A stretch of 64,000 nt of DNA from Stenotrophomonas maltophilia (GCF_001676385.1 NZ_LYVJ01000001.1:372001-436000); one strand, 5' to 3'. Shown: positions 8,738 to 18,003, counted from the stretch's first letter. The notes: generated from the letters alone by a model not told the origin. Program-made: numbers and translations.

Positions 8738-9186
8738 ATACCGCCTCCCGGCCCTGGCCACTCTGGTTGCGCGCGCTGCAGGTGCTGGGCGCGGCGTGGA
8801 CCCTGCCCAACTCGCTGCTCGGCCTGCTTGGCGGGCTGGCCGGCATGCTGGGCGGGGCAAGGCTGCGCTGGAGCGGGCGCGACTGCGCGGTCGTCTTCGA
8901 TCACTGGCCATGGGGGCCGGGCGGGGCGGTCACGTTGGGCAATGTGATCCTGCACACCGGCCATGACCTGGGCATCTCCTGCCGCACCTATGCGCACCAG
9001 GCCGGGTGGGGCGTAGAACCACTGATCCGGCTGGACGACCACGAACGCGCGCACGTGTACCAGTACATGGTGCTGGGGCCACTGTACCTGCCGGTGTACC
9101 TGCTGTGCGGCGGGGTGAGTGCGCGCAATCCGTTCGAGCGGGCAGCCGATCATTTCGCCCGGTTCGGGCATGGCTGGTGGCCGTAG
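8734..9186 (+). CDS. Membrane-associated protein with an HExxH motif, function unknown
   Basis: About 150 residues. A hydrophobic N-terminal half (LPNSLLGLLGGLAGMLGG) is followed by DDHERAHVYQYMVLGP and a second hydrophobic segment (LYLPVYLLCGG). HERAH matches the zinc-binding HExxH pattern. The combination of this motif with QY, LGP and LPVYL recurs, as I recall, in unnamed bacterial membrane proteins, but I cannot assign a function. The start is taken as TTG 8734 (overlapping the pspC stop) with GAGG 6 bases upstream. A GTG at 8707 inside pspC is the alternative. Confidence 0.7.
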   Translation: MNTASRPWPLWLRALQVLGAAWTLPNSLLGLLGGLAGMLGGARLRWSGRDCAVVFDHWPWGPGGAVTLGNVILHTGHDLGISCRTYAHQAGWGVEPLIRLDDHERAHVYQYMVLGPLYLPVYLLCGGVSARNPFERAADHFARFGHGWWP

Positions 9187-9244
9187 TTTCCCGCCAACGG
9201 CGCAGCCCCTCGTGGCTTGGTCGCGGAATGCGTTTCATGCGATT

Positions 9245-9350
9245 GGGCCGGGCAGGATGGGTTCGCGGGACACGCCGTAAACCCGTCCATGGGGGCTCGA
9301 TGGCGCCATCCATGGCGCCAACGGTCCCGCGAACCCACCCCGCCCGGCCC
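9245..9350. repeat. Long imperfect hairpin nested in the composite element
   Basis: The arms GGGCCGGGCAGGATGGGTTC... (9245-9270) and 9325-9350 pair over 26 bases with two mismatches. The apex contains a further palindrome (GGCGCCATCCATGGCGCC, 9303-9320). Confidence 0.75.
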
Positions 9351-9426
9351 CTGACAGTTTCCGTGCGCGTCCGCCACGGAGAAGAAATAGAACAGCAGAA
9401 GCGGGTCGCGCGCTGCGCTTGCTCGT

Positions 9427-9494
9427 GTAGAGCCGAGCCTGCGCTCGCCTTCAGGGACTTGCCTGAAAGCAGCCGAGCGTGGGCTCGGCTCTAC
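9427..9494. repeat. SMAG-type repeat dimer
   Basis: GTAGAGCCGAGCCTGCGCTCG and its inverted partner CCGAGCGTGGGCTCGGCTCTAC form two hairpins. GTAG and CTAC mark the outer ends. Confidence 0.85.
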
Positions 9495-9764
9495 AAAAGA
9501 GGCCGGCCAAGCCGCTTTTGCTTTTGATTTTCTTTTTTCTTCGTCCCCGCCAGCCCCACCCGGCCAGCCCACAGCAAACCGGCTTTCCGCGACCAACCAA
9601 ACCACCCACGAGGGGCTGCGCCGTTGGCGGGAATCGCCACGGATTCGTTAGCTGGAAGTTAAAGATCCGTAAGCAATCTGCTGCGATCCCGCCGTCATCT
9701 GCATGCAACCGATCTTCATTAGCCTCCGTGACGTTCCAGTCAGGTACAACGCGCTAAGCTCTCC

Positions 9765-9794
9765 CTCGATGAGTTGGCAACATGGCTCATCGAG
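9765..9794. promoter_or_regulatory. Leader hairpin upstream of the 71-residue protein gene
   Basis: CTCGATGAG and CTCATCGAG form a perfect 9-bp stem around a 12-base loop, 21 bases before the GGAGG ribosome site of the gene at 9831. It is neither GC-rich nor followed by Ts, so it does not look like a terminator. Confidence 0.35.
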
Positions 9795-9830
9795 CGCAGT
9801 ACGCAGTAGCAATTTGGAGGAATACATCAC

Positions 9831-10046
9831 ATGGCAATCGTTCTTTATGTCGGTGGTAGCAAGGATGGCGAGAAGGGCGTGGTGCCCTACGGCTTCAGCA
9901 AATCCCGCGCCGACACCGCGCTGGGGCCGGAGTTCTACACGGAGCGGTTCATGGAACTGCAGGGTGTCGGCAAGGTCCGCCTGATGGCCCTGGAAGGCAT
10001 GCGTGACGACATCGTCATGCAGCGCGCCGCCCGCCACTACCGCTGA
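9831..10046 (+). CDS. Small conserved-looking protein of unknown function
   Basis: The predicted protein has 71 residues and begins [24 protein letters not shown]. It is soluble, with balanced charge and no signal or membrane segment. A strong TTGGAGGAAT ribosome site precedes the ATG, and the composition looks protein-like, so I consider it real. I do not recognise the family. It stands alone between the composite repeat element and tex, with a leader hairpin at 9765-9794. Confidence 0.7.
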   Translation: MAIVLYVGGSKDGEKGVVPYGFSKSRADTALGPEFYTERFMELQGVGKVRLMALEGMRDDIVMQRAARHYR

Positions 10047-10207
10047 CCCTCGCAACACGCGGCAGGGCGCGCCCACCATCACGCGCCCGCGCCGGCATCC
10101 CAGCCCGGGCCAGTCCGAGCCCTCTCTCCGCCAGGATGCCGGCGTTCAATCCGACCTCGCCGCTGAATCCCGCGTCCTGTCAATGCCTTGTCCCGCTCCG
10201 TCGTGGA

Positions 10208-10235
10208 TTGCCAGAATGGCGACTTCCCGTAACGC
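10208..10235 (+). promoter_or_regulatory. Possible promoter of tex
   Basis: TTGCCA at 10208-10213 and TAACGC at 10230-10235 are 16 bases apart and would start transcription just before the tex ATG at 10253. The match is partial. Confidence 0.3.
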
Positions 10236-10252
10236 GGCACAGACCTGACGCA

Positions 10253-12637
10253 ATGCACGACGCCAAGAACGCACAGAGCGCGCTCGCCCAGCAGATCGCC
10301 CAGACCATCGCCGACGAGATCGGTGCCCAGTCCGCCCAGGTGCGCGCCGCCATCGGCCTGCTCGATGAGGGCGCCAGCGTTCCGTTCATCGCGCGCTACC
10401 GCAAGGAAGTGACCGGTGGCCTGGACGATACCCAGCTGCGCAACCTGGAAGTGCGCCTGACCTACCTGCGCGAACTGGAAGAACGCCGGGCCGCCGTGCT
10501 GGCCAGCATCGGCGAACAGGGCAAGCTGAGCGACGAACTGCGCAAGGACATTCTCGCGGCCGATACCAAGAGCCGGCTGGAAGACCTGTACCTGCCCTAC
10601 AAGCCCAAGCGCCGCACCCGTGCGCAGATCGCCCGCGAGGCCGGCCTGGAACCGTTGGCCGACGGCCTGCTGGCGGACCCGACGCGGGACCCGCAGGCTT
10701 TTGCTGCCGGCTTCGTCGATGCCGAAAAGGGCGTGGCCGACACCAAGGCTGCGCTGGAAGGCGCACGCGCAATCCTGATGGAGCGCTGGGGTGAAGATGC
10801 CGCGCTGGTTGGTGAACTACGCACGTGGTTGGGGGAGACCGGTGTGATCCGCGCCCGCGTGATCGAGGGCAAGGAAACCGAAGGCGCCAAGTATCGTGAC
10901 TATTTCGAGCATGCCGAGGCGCTGGCGAAGATCCCGTCGCACCGGCTGCTGGCGCTGTTCCGCGCCCGCCGCGAGGAGATCCTGTTCCTGGAGCTGGACC
11001 CGGGCAGCGATGCCGAGGCTGGCCATCAGTACGCCGAAGGACGCGTGGCGCGCAACGCCGGCATCGCCGACCAGGGCCGTGCCGCCGACCGCTGGCTGTT
11101 GGACGCCTGCCGCCTGACCTGGCGCGCCAGGCTGCACACCCATCTGCTGCTGGACCTGTTCAACCAGGCCCGCGAGAAGGCTGAAGCCGAAGCCATCGCC
11201 GTGTTCGGTGACAATCTGAAGGACCTGTTGCTGGCAGCGCCAGCTGGCCCGAAGACCGTGCTGGGACTTGACCCGGGCATCCGCACCGGCTGCAAGATCG
11301 CGGTGGTCGATGCGACAGGCAAGCTGGTCGCCACCGACACCATCTATCCCCACGAGCCCAAGCGCCAGTGGGAACAGTCATTGCAGACAATCAAGCACCT
11401 GTGTGCGAAGCACAACGTGGACCTGATCGCGATCGGCAACGGCACCGCAAGCCGCGAGACCGACAAGCTGGCCGGCGAGGCGATCAAGGCCGCCGCCAAT
11501 CCCAGGCTGCAGAAGGTGGTGGTCAGCGAGGCCGGCGCTTCGGTGTATTCGGCCTCCGAGTCCGCGGCCAGGGAGTTTCCGGACCTGGACGTGTCGCTGC
11601 GTGGTGCGGTGTCCATCGCCCGTCGCCTGCAGGATCCGCTGGCCGAGCTGGTCAAGATCGAACCGAAGGCGATCGGCGTCGGCCAGTACCAGCATGACGT
11701 CGACCAGTACCGTCTGGCGCGAGCGCTGGATGCCCGCGTCGAGGACTGCGTGAACGCGGTCGGCGTGTACGTGAATACCGCCTCGGCCGCGCTGCTGTCG
11801 CGGGTGTCCGGCCTGTCGGCCACCGTAGCCGAGAACATCGTCCGCCATCGTGACGGCAACGGCCCGTTCAGGCGCCGCAGGGACCTGCTGAAGGTGCCGC
11901 GCCTGGGCGAGAAGACCTTCGAGCAGTGCGCCGGCTTCCTGCGCATCGCCGATGGCGACGAACCGCTGGATGCCTCGGCGGTGCACCCGGAAGCCTACCC
12001 CGTCGTCGAGCGCATCGTCGCAGCGACCCAGCGCCCGATCAAGGCGCTGATCGGCGACGGCAGCTTCCTGCGAGGACTCAAGGCCGAGCAGTTCACGGAC
12101 GCCACCTTTGGCGTGCCGACCGTGCGCGACATCCTCAAGGAGCTGGAGAAGCCCGGTCGTGACCCACGCCCGGAATTCCGGGCCGCACGTTTCGCCGAGG
12201 GCGTGGAGGACATCAAGGACCTGCGCGAGGGCATGGTGCTGGAAGGCGTGGTCAGCAACGTGGCGGCGTTTGGTGCCTTCGTCGATATCGGTGTGCACCA
12301 GGACGGCCTGATCCACATCTCGGCGCTGTCCGACACGTTCGTCAAGGACCCGCGGGACGTGGTCAAGGCCGGCGACATCGTCAAGGTGAAGGTGCTGGAG
12401 GTGGATGTGCCGCGCAGGCGCATCGCTCTGACCCGGCGCCTGGACGATGCGCCCGGGCAGGCAACCAGCCGCCCGGGCCAGCGCGATGAGCGGAGCCAGG
12501 GGCAGGGGCCGCGCCGCGATGCGGGCGGCCAGAACCGTGGACCGGGCCGCGGACAGGGCCATGGCCGCTCCGGGCAGCCGGCACCACCGGCCGCCAATGC
12601 CCTGGCCGAGGCCTTCGCCCGCGCCAAGCGCAGCTGA
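10253..12637 (+). CDS. tex: Tex family transcription accessory / RNA-binding protein
   Basis: Tex is a nucleic-acid-binding protein related to eukaryotic Spt6, thought to act in transcription or RNA turnover. The 794 residues show the usual order. The helical N-terminus contains [20 protein letters not shown] YqgF/RNase-H-like domain lies at about 333-460 ([20 protein letters not shown]), followed by helix-hairpin-helix repeats and an S1 RNA-binding domain at about 660-730 ([21 protein letters not shown]). The last 55 residues are a Gly/Gln/Arg/Pro-rich tail, often seen in xanthomonads. The ATG at 10253 gives [17 protein letters not shown]. Extending upstream to 10136 adds unrelated sequence. 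Confidence 0.95.
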   Translation: MHDAKNAQSALAQQIAQTIADEIGAQSAQVRAAIGLLDEGASVPFIARYRKEVTGGLDDTQLRNLEVRLTYLRELEERRAAVLASIGEQGKLSDELRKDILAADTKSRLEDLYLPYKPKRRTRAQIAREAGLEPLADGLLADPTRDPQAFAAGFVDAEKGVADTKAALEGARAILMERWGEDAALVGELRTWLGETGVIRARVIEGKETEGAKYRDYFEHAEALAKIPSHRLLALFRARREEILFLELDPGSDAEAGHQYAEGRVARNAGIADQGRAADRWLLDACRLTWRARLHTHLLLDLFNQAREKAEAEAIAVFGDNLKDLLLAAPAGPKTVLGLDPGIRTGCKIAVVDATGKLVATDTIYPHEPKRQWEQSLQTIKHLCAKHNVDLIAIGNGTASRETDKLAGEAIKAAANPRLQKVVVSEAGASVYSASESAAREFPDLDVSLRGAVSIARRLQDPLAELVKIEPKAIGVGQYQHDVDQYRLARALDARVEDCVNAVGVYVNTASAALLSRVSGLSATVAENIVRHRDGNGPFRRRRDLLKVPRLGEKTFEQCAGFLRIADGDEPLDASAVHPEAYPVVERIVAATQRPIKALIGDGSFLRGLKAEQFTDATFGVPTVRDILKELEKPGRDPRPEFRAARFAEGVEDIKDLREGMVLEGVVSNVAAFGAFVDIGVHQDGLIHISALSDTFVKDPRDVVKAGDIVKVKVLEVDVPRRRIALTRRLDDAPGQATSRPGQRDERSQGQGPRRDAGGQNRGPGRGQGHGRSGQPAPPAANALAEAFARAKRS

Positions 12638-12845
12638 GGACCGTGTCTCCCGACCCGGTCGATCCGGGACGGGGGACTTGTCGGTTTTCCCCGTGATTGC
12701 GCACACTTGCGCTGCAGGGGGGGCGTCCGGCCTTCCCGCTGTCGCTGGGGAGGGCCATGACGCCAGCACGACCCGCCGTCTTCGCTGGGGACTGCAGCGT
12801 ATCGTTGCGGCGGGCGCGTGCCTGCGTGGGCCTGGGGACGAATTG

Positions 12846-15034
12846 ATGGCAAGCCGGGGAACCCAGGGCGACGGGGTGCTTGAGCGGCGCCTGCAGGCGC
12901 TGGCCGAAGAGCGGCGCCGGCTGGCGATGATCATTGACGGCACCGCCGCCGGCACCTGGGAATGGAACGTGCAGACCGGCGAAATGCGGGTCAACGCACG
13001 CTGGGCCGAGATCGTCGGCTACCGTCTGGAAGAACTGCAACCGGTCTGCCAGAAGACCTTCATCATGCTGGTCCATCCCGATGACATCGCGCTGTCCGAT
13101 GCCGCTCTGGAAGATCACTTCGAAGGGCGCAGCGACAACTACGCCTGCCTGCTGCGCATGCGCCACAAGGACGGCCAGTGGATCTGGATCCAGGATCGTG
13201 GTCGCGTATTCGAATGGGACGAGCAGGGCAAACCGTTGTGGATGGCCGGCGCGCACGCAGACGTCACCGAGCTGCAGCAGGCGCGCCAGGATGCGGCCGA
13301 AACCCGGCAACGCCTGCAGGCGGTGGTGGATGCGTCCGATGAAGTGGCGGTCATCGCCACCGATACCGACGGCACCATCACCCTGTTCAACACGGGGGCA
13401 CAACGGCTGCTGGATTACAGCGCGGAAGAGGTGGTCGGCCAGCGCCGGCTCGATGCCTTCCACCATCCGGGCGAACTCCAGGCCTGGCTGCAGCCGCAGG
13501 CCGACGCCGATGGCAATGTGCCCGGAGTGTTCGAGGCGCTCAGTGCGCGCGCCGACGGCCAGACCTATTCACGGCAGTGGACGCTGCTGCGCAAGGACGG
13601 GCAACCGCGCCAGGTGCGCCTGTCGATCAGCCGCATGGATGGTGCCGACGGTGCGCGCATCGGCTACGTCGGCATGGCCATCGACATCACCGAGATCCTG
13701 CAGGCCCGCGCCGAGGCACGGTTGTCGGCGGAGAAGTTCGCCGGTGCCTTCACTTCGGCCGCCCTCGGCATGGCACGGTGTCGCTGGAAGGACGCTGGCT
13801 GGATGTCAACGATGCGCTGTGCCGGATTCTCGGCTATTCGCGTGAAGAGCTGCTGCAGGTCGATTTCCAGCGGCTGACCCATCCCGATGACCTGCAGGCC
13901 GACCTGGCCCTGGTGCAGGACCTGCTGGCCGGCCGCTGCAGCCACTACCATCTGGAAAAGCGTTATCTGGACCGCGATGGGCGCATCATCTGGGCACGGC
14001 TGTCGGTGTCGCTGGTGCGCAACGAGCGGGGCGAGCCGCTGCATTTCGTGTCGCAGATCCAGGACATCACCGCCCAGCGCAGCAGCGAGCAACGCCTGTT
14101 CGAAAGCGAGCAGCGCAGCCGCGTCACCCTGGATGCGGTGACCGACCTGGTCCTCAGCGTGAGCCTTGATGGCCGGATCGACTACGCCAATGCCGCCGCC
14201 GTACGCACCCTGGCGGGTGATGGCGCGTTGTCACTTGCCGGGCACAGGGTGCAGGACGTGCTGGCGCTGACCACCGAGTACGCGCCCGGCTCCGTGCTGG
14301 ATGTGACCGTGCTGCTGGACCCGGAAAGCAATGCGGTGGATCTCCATGCCGACCTGCTGCTGCGGCTGGGCACTGCCACCGTGCCCGTCGACCTGACCCG
14401 GGCCTGGCTGCGCGATGACGAGGGTCACGTACGGGGTGCGGTGTGGGTGCTGCGCGACGATACCCAGCAACGTGCCCGCCAGCGTGAAGCGCGCCATCTG
14501 GCCGAGATCGACCCGTTGACCGAACTGAGCAATCGCCGCGGTTTCGAGGTGCATCTGCAGCAGGCGATCACCCGCGTCGAGCGCACTGGCCAGGCGGCCT
14601 CGCTGATGTACATCGACCTCGATCGCTTCAAGCCGGTGAACGATACCTGGGGCCACCTGGCCGGCGACGCGGTGCTGTGGGCGGTGGCCAGCGTGCTGCG
14701 CCACGGTGTACGTGATTCGGACGTGGTAGCCCGGCTCGGCGGGGATGAGTTCGCGGTGATCCTGTCCGGATGCACGCCGCGACGCGCGGCGCGCATCGGA
14801 GGTGAGCTGCTGCAGACCCTGACCGCGCTGTCCATTCCGTGGGACCAGGACCGCTTGCGGGTGGGCGCCAGCATCGGCATCGCGCAGCTGCTGGGCGGCA
14901 TGAGCGTGGACCAGGCCGTGGCCGCAGCCGATGCCCAGTGCTATCGCGCCAAGGCGATGGGGCGCAACAACGTGCAGGTGCAGGGGGAGGCGGGTGAACT
15001 GCCCGGCGACGATCCGGACATCACCGAGAGTTGA
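12846..15034 (+). pseudogene. Multi-PAS diguanylate cyclase (GGDEF), interrupted by a one-base frameshift
   Basis: The frame from ATG 12846 encodes PAS domains (TWEWNVQTGEMRVNARW, then VAVIATDTDGTITLFN). It reaches FAGAFTSAALGMA and breaks at about 13776-13778. The next frame continues the same domain with VSLEGRWLDVNDALCRILGYS, a further PAS-like region, and a C-terminal GGDEF domain. One missing base (C-G read where CNG is expected) explains the break and restores about 729 residues. The cyclase part looks active: LGGDEFAVIL is intact, and an inhibitory RxxD site (RDSD) lies five residues before it. There is no EAL domain. The product would make cyclic di-GMP in response to PAS signals. A sequencing error or a true mutation are both possible. 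Confidence 0.85.
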
Positions 15035-15101
15035 TCTCAGCCTGTGAGAGGCGGTGTTCGGATACTGCGCGCACCTCCACTCGCCCGTACTGGTGATCCC
15101 C

Positions 15102-15332
15102 GTGAATACCTGGAATCCAATCGCGGCACGTGCCTTTGCCCCGGCCCTGGTCGGCTGGTGCCTGGCGCTGGCCGCCTGCCTGCGCCTGGAAGAGGTGCGC
15201 GACGACCTGCACGCGCAGGCTTTGCTACCGGTCCTGCAGGGCAGTGCCGTTGTCCTGTTGGGGTTCACGCTGTCCTGCATCGGCGGCGCCAGCATCATGC
15301 TGTGGCGGGCAGGCCGGAAAGATGCGGAATGA
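15102..15332 (+). CDS. Small membrane protein, unknown
   Basis: A GTG start gives about 76 residues (VNTWNPIAARAFAPALVGW...). Two hydrophobic segments (ALVGWCLALAACL, then VLLGFTLSCIGGASIML) flank a charged turn with RLEEVRDDLHA. I do not recognise it. The frame is open to 15054 (another GTG), so the start is uncertain. It follows the frameshifted GGDEF gene and ends before the tRNA-Leu terminator. Confidence 0.45.
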   Translation: MNTWNPIAARAFAPALVGWCLALAACLRLEEVRDDLHAQALLPVLQGSAVVLLGFTLSCIGGASIMLWRAGRKDAE

Positions 15333-15358
15333 TGGGTCGGAGCGGGGCCTGGAACGAC

Positions 15359-15385
15359 AAAGGCCAGGGTTTGAACCTGGCCTTT
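15359..15385 (-). terminator. Terminator of tRNA-Leu
   Basis: A 10-bp perfect stem (AAAGGCCAGG/CCTGGCCTTT) with a 7-base loop starts 7 bases beyond the CCA end of the tRNA on the minus strand. Confidence 0.7.
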
Positions 15386-15392
15386 GATGCGA

Positions 15393-15478
15393 TGGTGCCG
15401 GTGAAAGGACTCGAACCTTCATGGGGTTGCCCCCGGCTGATTTTGAGTCAGCTGCGTATACCATTCCGCCACACCGGC
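15393..15478 (-). tRNA. tRNA-Leu (anticodon CAA)
   Basis: The minus-strand sequence begins GCCGGTGTGGCGGAATGG and ends CCGGCACCA with the CCA encoded. The anticodon stem GCTGA/TCAGC encloses CTCAAAA, giving CAA, which reads TTG. A long variable arm (GGGGGCAACCCC) and the GGTTCGAGTCC T-loop mark a class II leucine tRNA of 86 bases. Confidence 0.95.
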
Positions 15479-15490
15479 AGGCAGTGCGCG

Positions 15491-15519
15491 AGTGTAACCG
15501 AGGTTGGCGGGCCTTTCAT
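15491..15519 (-). promoter_or_regulatory. Possible promoter of tRNA-Leu
   Basis: On the minus strand ATGAAA (15514-15519) and TACACT (15491-15496) are 17 bases apart. The -10 lies about 12 bases before the tRNA 5' end, followed by a GC-rich discriminator. The -35 match is weak. Confidence 0.4.
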
Positions 15520-15610
15520 AGAGGGGAGAGGCGATCAGGACGGCGTCTGTCGGCTTCGGCCATGCGGTGGCTAACTGCGGAGGCGTGAATGCCTCCAGGA
15601 GTGGTAGCGG

Positions 15611-15991
15611 ATGACCGTGTTGCAGGGCCTGCGGGTGCTGGTGGTCGAGAACGACGAGATGAGTGCGGCCCTGCTGCAGATGCAGCTGGTACAGGCCGGC
15701 GCGCTGGTGGTCGGATTGGCGGCTGGCGTGGCTGAGGCGCTATGCCTGCTGGAGGAGGCCTCCCCGGACGTTGCCCTGCTTGACTACCGGCTCGCCCGCA
15801 ATGAAACCAGCGAAGCGGTGGCTGCAGCATTGGCGGCGCGTGGCGTGCCGTTCGTGCTGGCCACCGGCATGCAGGCCGAGCAGTTGCCCGATTCGATGCG
15901 CGCCGGTGTGCTGCTGGTCAAGCCCTACCTGTCCGCAGACCTGGTCCGGGCACTTGGACTGGCCGCGGGCCGTTCCGTCGTAAAGGCGTGA
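15611..15991 (+). CDS. Stand-alone response-regulator receiver protein
   Basis: The 126-residue protein is a receiver domain only: VLVVENDEMSAALL (acidic pocket), VALLDYRL (phospho-acceptor Asp about 57), VLATG (Thr) and LLVKPY (Lys about 102). There is no output domain, so it would act by binding a partner or as a phosphate sink. The acidic pair is END instead of EDD. GGAG precedes the ATG by about 9 bases. No histidine kinase lies nearby. The intergenic 15520-15610 shows nothing else. Confidence 0.85.
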   Translation: MTVLQGLRVLVVENDEMSAALLQMQLVQAGALVVGLAAGVAEALCLLEEASPDVALLDYRLARNETSEAVAAALAARGVPFVLATGMQAEQLPDSMRAGVLLVKPYLSADLVRALGLAAGRSVVKA

Positions 15992-16003
15992 CGGGCCGTC
16001 GGC

Positions 16004-16960
16004 TCAAGCCACTTCCGCATGGAGGTAGCGGATCTCCTCGCGGTCATCAAGGATGCGGTACTGCCGGGCCAGGTCATGCGGATCGGGGTTGAGCCAGGCG
16101 TCGAGGTGTTCCCGGCGGATGGGCACGACGCTGCGATCATGCCCGGCGGCGGCCACATCGCGGGCGGGTGCATCGGTGATGGTGGCAAACGACAGCAGGC
16201 GGCCCTCAGGCCCATCCCACTCTGCCCACAGGCAGGCCAGCAGCAGGTCGCGCGGAGGATCGGGGCGGAATTCCAGCACTGCGTCCCGTGCCTTCCCGGC
16301 GGCATCGGGCGCGCCGTTGATGACGGCGGGGCGTGGCACGTGTTCGTAGAACGCCTGGACCACCACCACGCCATGGCGCAGGCCGAAAGCCCCGCGCCAA
16401 TAACCTTCGAGGCTGTCGCGACGGGCGTTGTAGGTGCCGGGGTAGAGCACATCGTTGCGCGCCGGCTTGTCCGGCAGCCGGCACTGGTAGCGCATCGGCT
16501 TGATGACGCGGCTGCCGTTTTCGCTCACCATCACCGGTGCATAGGTGCCGGGGAAAATGCGGCTGTCCCGCGGTAGGAGCTGTACCCGATGCAGGTCCTC
16601 GAGCCGCGCCTGCGCACGCTGGATGCGATTGCAGGCTACGCGCAGCGCGTTGCGCGCCTTCTGCGTCGGGCGGGTGGCCAAGGTGGCATGGGCGATATCG
16701 CGCCGCTCGCGTTGGCGTTGCAGTTCTTCCTCCAGTTCCTGGCGCTCCTGCGCATGCCACTGCTGGATCTTCGCAACGATGTCGCGACCCTGCCCGGTAC
16801 GCGCTCCGGCAAAGCCGTCGTCCATGGCCTTCGGTGTCTTCGGTCGCTTCTTGCCGGGATCGTGCGCGTACAGTTCGGCGAATTCTTCCAGCGAGAGGAT
16901 CGCGCCGAACTCGCGCACCAGCTTGGCATAGTCGGCACGAATCAGGGCGGAGTAGCACAT
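16004..16960 (-). CDS. SRAP (HMCES/YedK-type) abasic-site crosslinking protein
   Basis: SRAP proteins shield abasic sites in single-stranded DNA by forming a thiazolidine link through Cys2. The sequence starts MCYSALIRADY, so Cys2 is exposed after Met removal. YNARRDSL carries the active-site Asn. VVVQAFYEHV occupies the position of the usual GFYEW glutamate segment, and GHDRSVVPI carries the His. Length is 318 residues, longer than YedK (222). The surplus is a charged helical insertion at about residues 60-120 (RQELEEELQRQRERRD). No LexA-type box was found in the 77 bases upstream. Confidence 0.88.
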   Translation of the reverse strand: MCYSALIRADYAKLVREFGAILSLEEFAELYAHDPGKKRPKTPKAMDDGFAGARTGQGRDIVAKIQQWHAQERQELEEELQRQRERRDIAHATLATRPTQKARNALRVACNRIQRAQARLEDLHRVQLLPRDSRIFPGTYAPVMVSENGSRVIKPMRYQCRLPDKPARNDVLYPGTYNARRDSLEGYWRGAFGLRHGVVVVQAFYEHVPRPAVINGAPDAAGKARDAVLEFRPDPPRDLLLACLWAEWDGPEGRLLSFATITDAPARDVAAAGHDRSVVPIRREHLDAWLNPDPHDLARQYRILDDREEIRYLHAEVA

Positions 16961-17037
16961 GGGCGTCCTGCGGGCATGGATCGCAGCGGCTGCGACGGGG
17001 ATGCGGCAGGATAGCCCGAGTCACCCGGAGGTACAGC

Positions 17038-17454
17038 ATGAACGATTCCGCTTCCTGCCAGTTCCACGACGCTGTTCCAACAGTCGAGGACTACTGCCGG
17101 CTGCGTGTACTGGCCGGCCTCAGCGCCAAGAGCCATGAGGCGGCGACGCGCGCGCTGCCCAATACCCTGTTTGGTGTATGTGCGTACCAGGGCCATGAAC
17201 TGGTGGCGATGGGCCGGATCATCGGTGATGGCGGCTGCCATCTGCAGGTCTGCGATATTGCCGTGCTGCCACGGCTGCAGGGGCAGGGCCTGGGCAAGGA
17301 GGTAATGCGCCGCCTGAGCGGGTGGATGCAGGCTCATCTGCCGCCGTCGGCCTATGTCAGCCTGCTGGCTGACGGTGAGGCGCACCGGCTGTATGCACAG
17401 TTCGGGTTCGCGCCGACCGCACCCGCGTCGATCGGGATGTATCGACGGTTCTGA
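17038..17454 (+). CDS. GNAT-family N-acetyltransferase
   Basis: The protein has 138 residues. The acetyl-CoA-binding motif is clear (VCDIAVLPRLQGQGLGKEVMRRL, with its Q-x-x-G-x-G core), and the fold ends with AHRLYAQFGFAPTAPASIGMYRRF. Such enzymes transfer acetyl groups to amines or protein N-termini, and the substrate cannot be told. CGGAGG lies 6 bases before the ATG at 17038. It is divergent from the SRAP gene with 77 bases between, and convergent with the tRNA cluster. Confidence 0.88.
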   Translation: MNDSASCQFHDAVPTVEDYCRLRVLAGLSAKSHEAATRALPNTLFGVCAYQGHELVAMGRIIGDGGCHLQVCDIAVLPRLQGQGLGKEVMRRLSGWMQAHLPPSAYVSLLADGEAHRLYAQFGFAPTAPASIGMYRRF

Positions 17455-17506
17455 GGAGGTGATCCACCGATGCCGTCCGGGAGATCGCCGGCAGGATGCC
17501 GTGGGC

Positions 17507-17536
17507 AAAGAAAAACCCCGGCCGAAGCCGGGGTTT
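17507..17536 (-). terminator. Terminator of the tRNA-Ala/Glu cluster
   Basis: On the minus strand AAACCCCGGC, loop TTCG, GCCGGGGTTT is followed by a T-rich run (TTCTTT). It is a classic intrinsic terminator just past the last tRNA-Glu and could also end the convergent GNAT transcript. Confidence 0.8.
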
Positions 17537-17543
17537 CAAGAAT

Positions 17544-17619
17544 TGGCGTCCCCACGGGGATTCGAACCCCGGTCGCCACCGTGAAAGGGTGATGTCCTAG
17601 GCCTCTAGACGATGGGGAC
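17544..17619 (-). tRNA. tRNA-Glu (anticodon TTC), copy 1
   Basis: The minus-strand sequence begins GTCCCCATCGTCTAGAGGCC and ends GTGGGGACGCCA with CCA encoded. The loop CTTTCAC gives anticodon TTC. Length is 76 bases. It is identical by eye to the other two Glu copies. Confidence 0.95.
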
Positions 17620-17667
17620 GCACGAAAACTCCAGGTTGTAGAACTTCCGACGGCCTAATGTCGAAAG

Positions 17668-17743
17668 TGGTGGAGCCAAGCGGGATCGAACCGCTGACCT
17701 CCTGCATGCCATGCAGGCGCTCTCCCAGCTGAGCTATGGCCCC
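17668..17743 (-). tRNA. tRNA-Ala (anticodon GGC), copy 1
   Basis: The minus-strand sequence begins GGGGCCATAGCTCAGCTGGG and ends TTGGCTCCACCA. The anticodon loop ATGGCAT gives GGC. The length is 76 bases with CCA encoded. It is upstream of Glu copy 1 in the transcript. Confidence 0.95.
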
Positions 17744-17786
17744 ACGAAACGTCGGATATCTGCTGGGAGCAGAGTCCGTTTGAAAC

Positions 17787-17862
17787 TGGCGTCCCCACGG
17801 GGATTCGAACCCCGGTCGCCACCGTGAAAGGGTGATGTCCTAGGCCTCTAGACGATGGGGAC
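17787..17862 (-). tRNA. tRNA-Glu (anticodon TTC), copy 2
   Basis: Same sequence as copy 1, displaced by exactly 243 bases, as is the accompanying tRNA-Ala. This indicates a recent tandem duplication of the pair. Confidence 0.95.
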
Positions 17863-17910
17863 GCACGAAAACTTCAGGTTGTAGAACCTTCGACGGCCTA
17901 ATGTCGAAAG

Positions 17911-17986
17911 TGGTGGAGCCAAGCGGGATCGAACCGCTGACCTCCTGCATGCCATGCAGGCGCTCTCCCAGCTGAGCTATGGCCCC
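17911..17986 (-). tRNA. tRNA-Ala (anticodon GGC), copy 2
   Basis: Same sequence as copy 1. It is the first gene of the four-tRNA transcript Ala2-Glu2-Ala1-Glu1. A hairpin sequence (CTTTCGACATTAGGCCGTCG on the minus strand) lies between it and Glu2. Confidence 0.95.
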
Positions 17987-18003
17987 GTGTTACCGAGCCG
18001 CCT

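Larger units (their letters stand above)
9187..9633. repeat. Composite 447-base element bounded by about 40-base inverted repeats
   Basis: The arm 9187-9228 (TTTCCCGCCAACGGCGCAGC...) starts right after the upstream stop codon. It returns inverted at 9585-9633. The two match almost base for base over about 40 positions, with a 7-base gap. Inside lie a second long hairpin (9245-9350), a SMAG dimer (9427-9494) and a pyrimidine-rich tract (about 9505-9550). No credible gene is present between 9187 and 9830, and no transposase. Confidence 0.7.
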
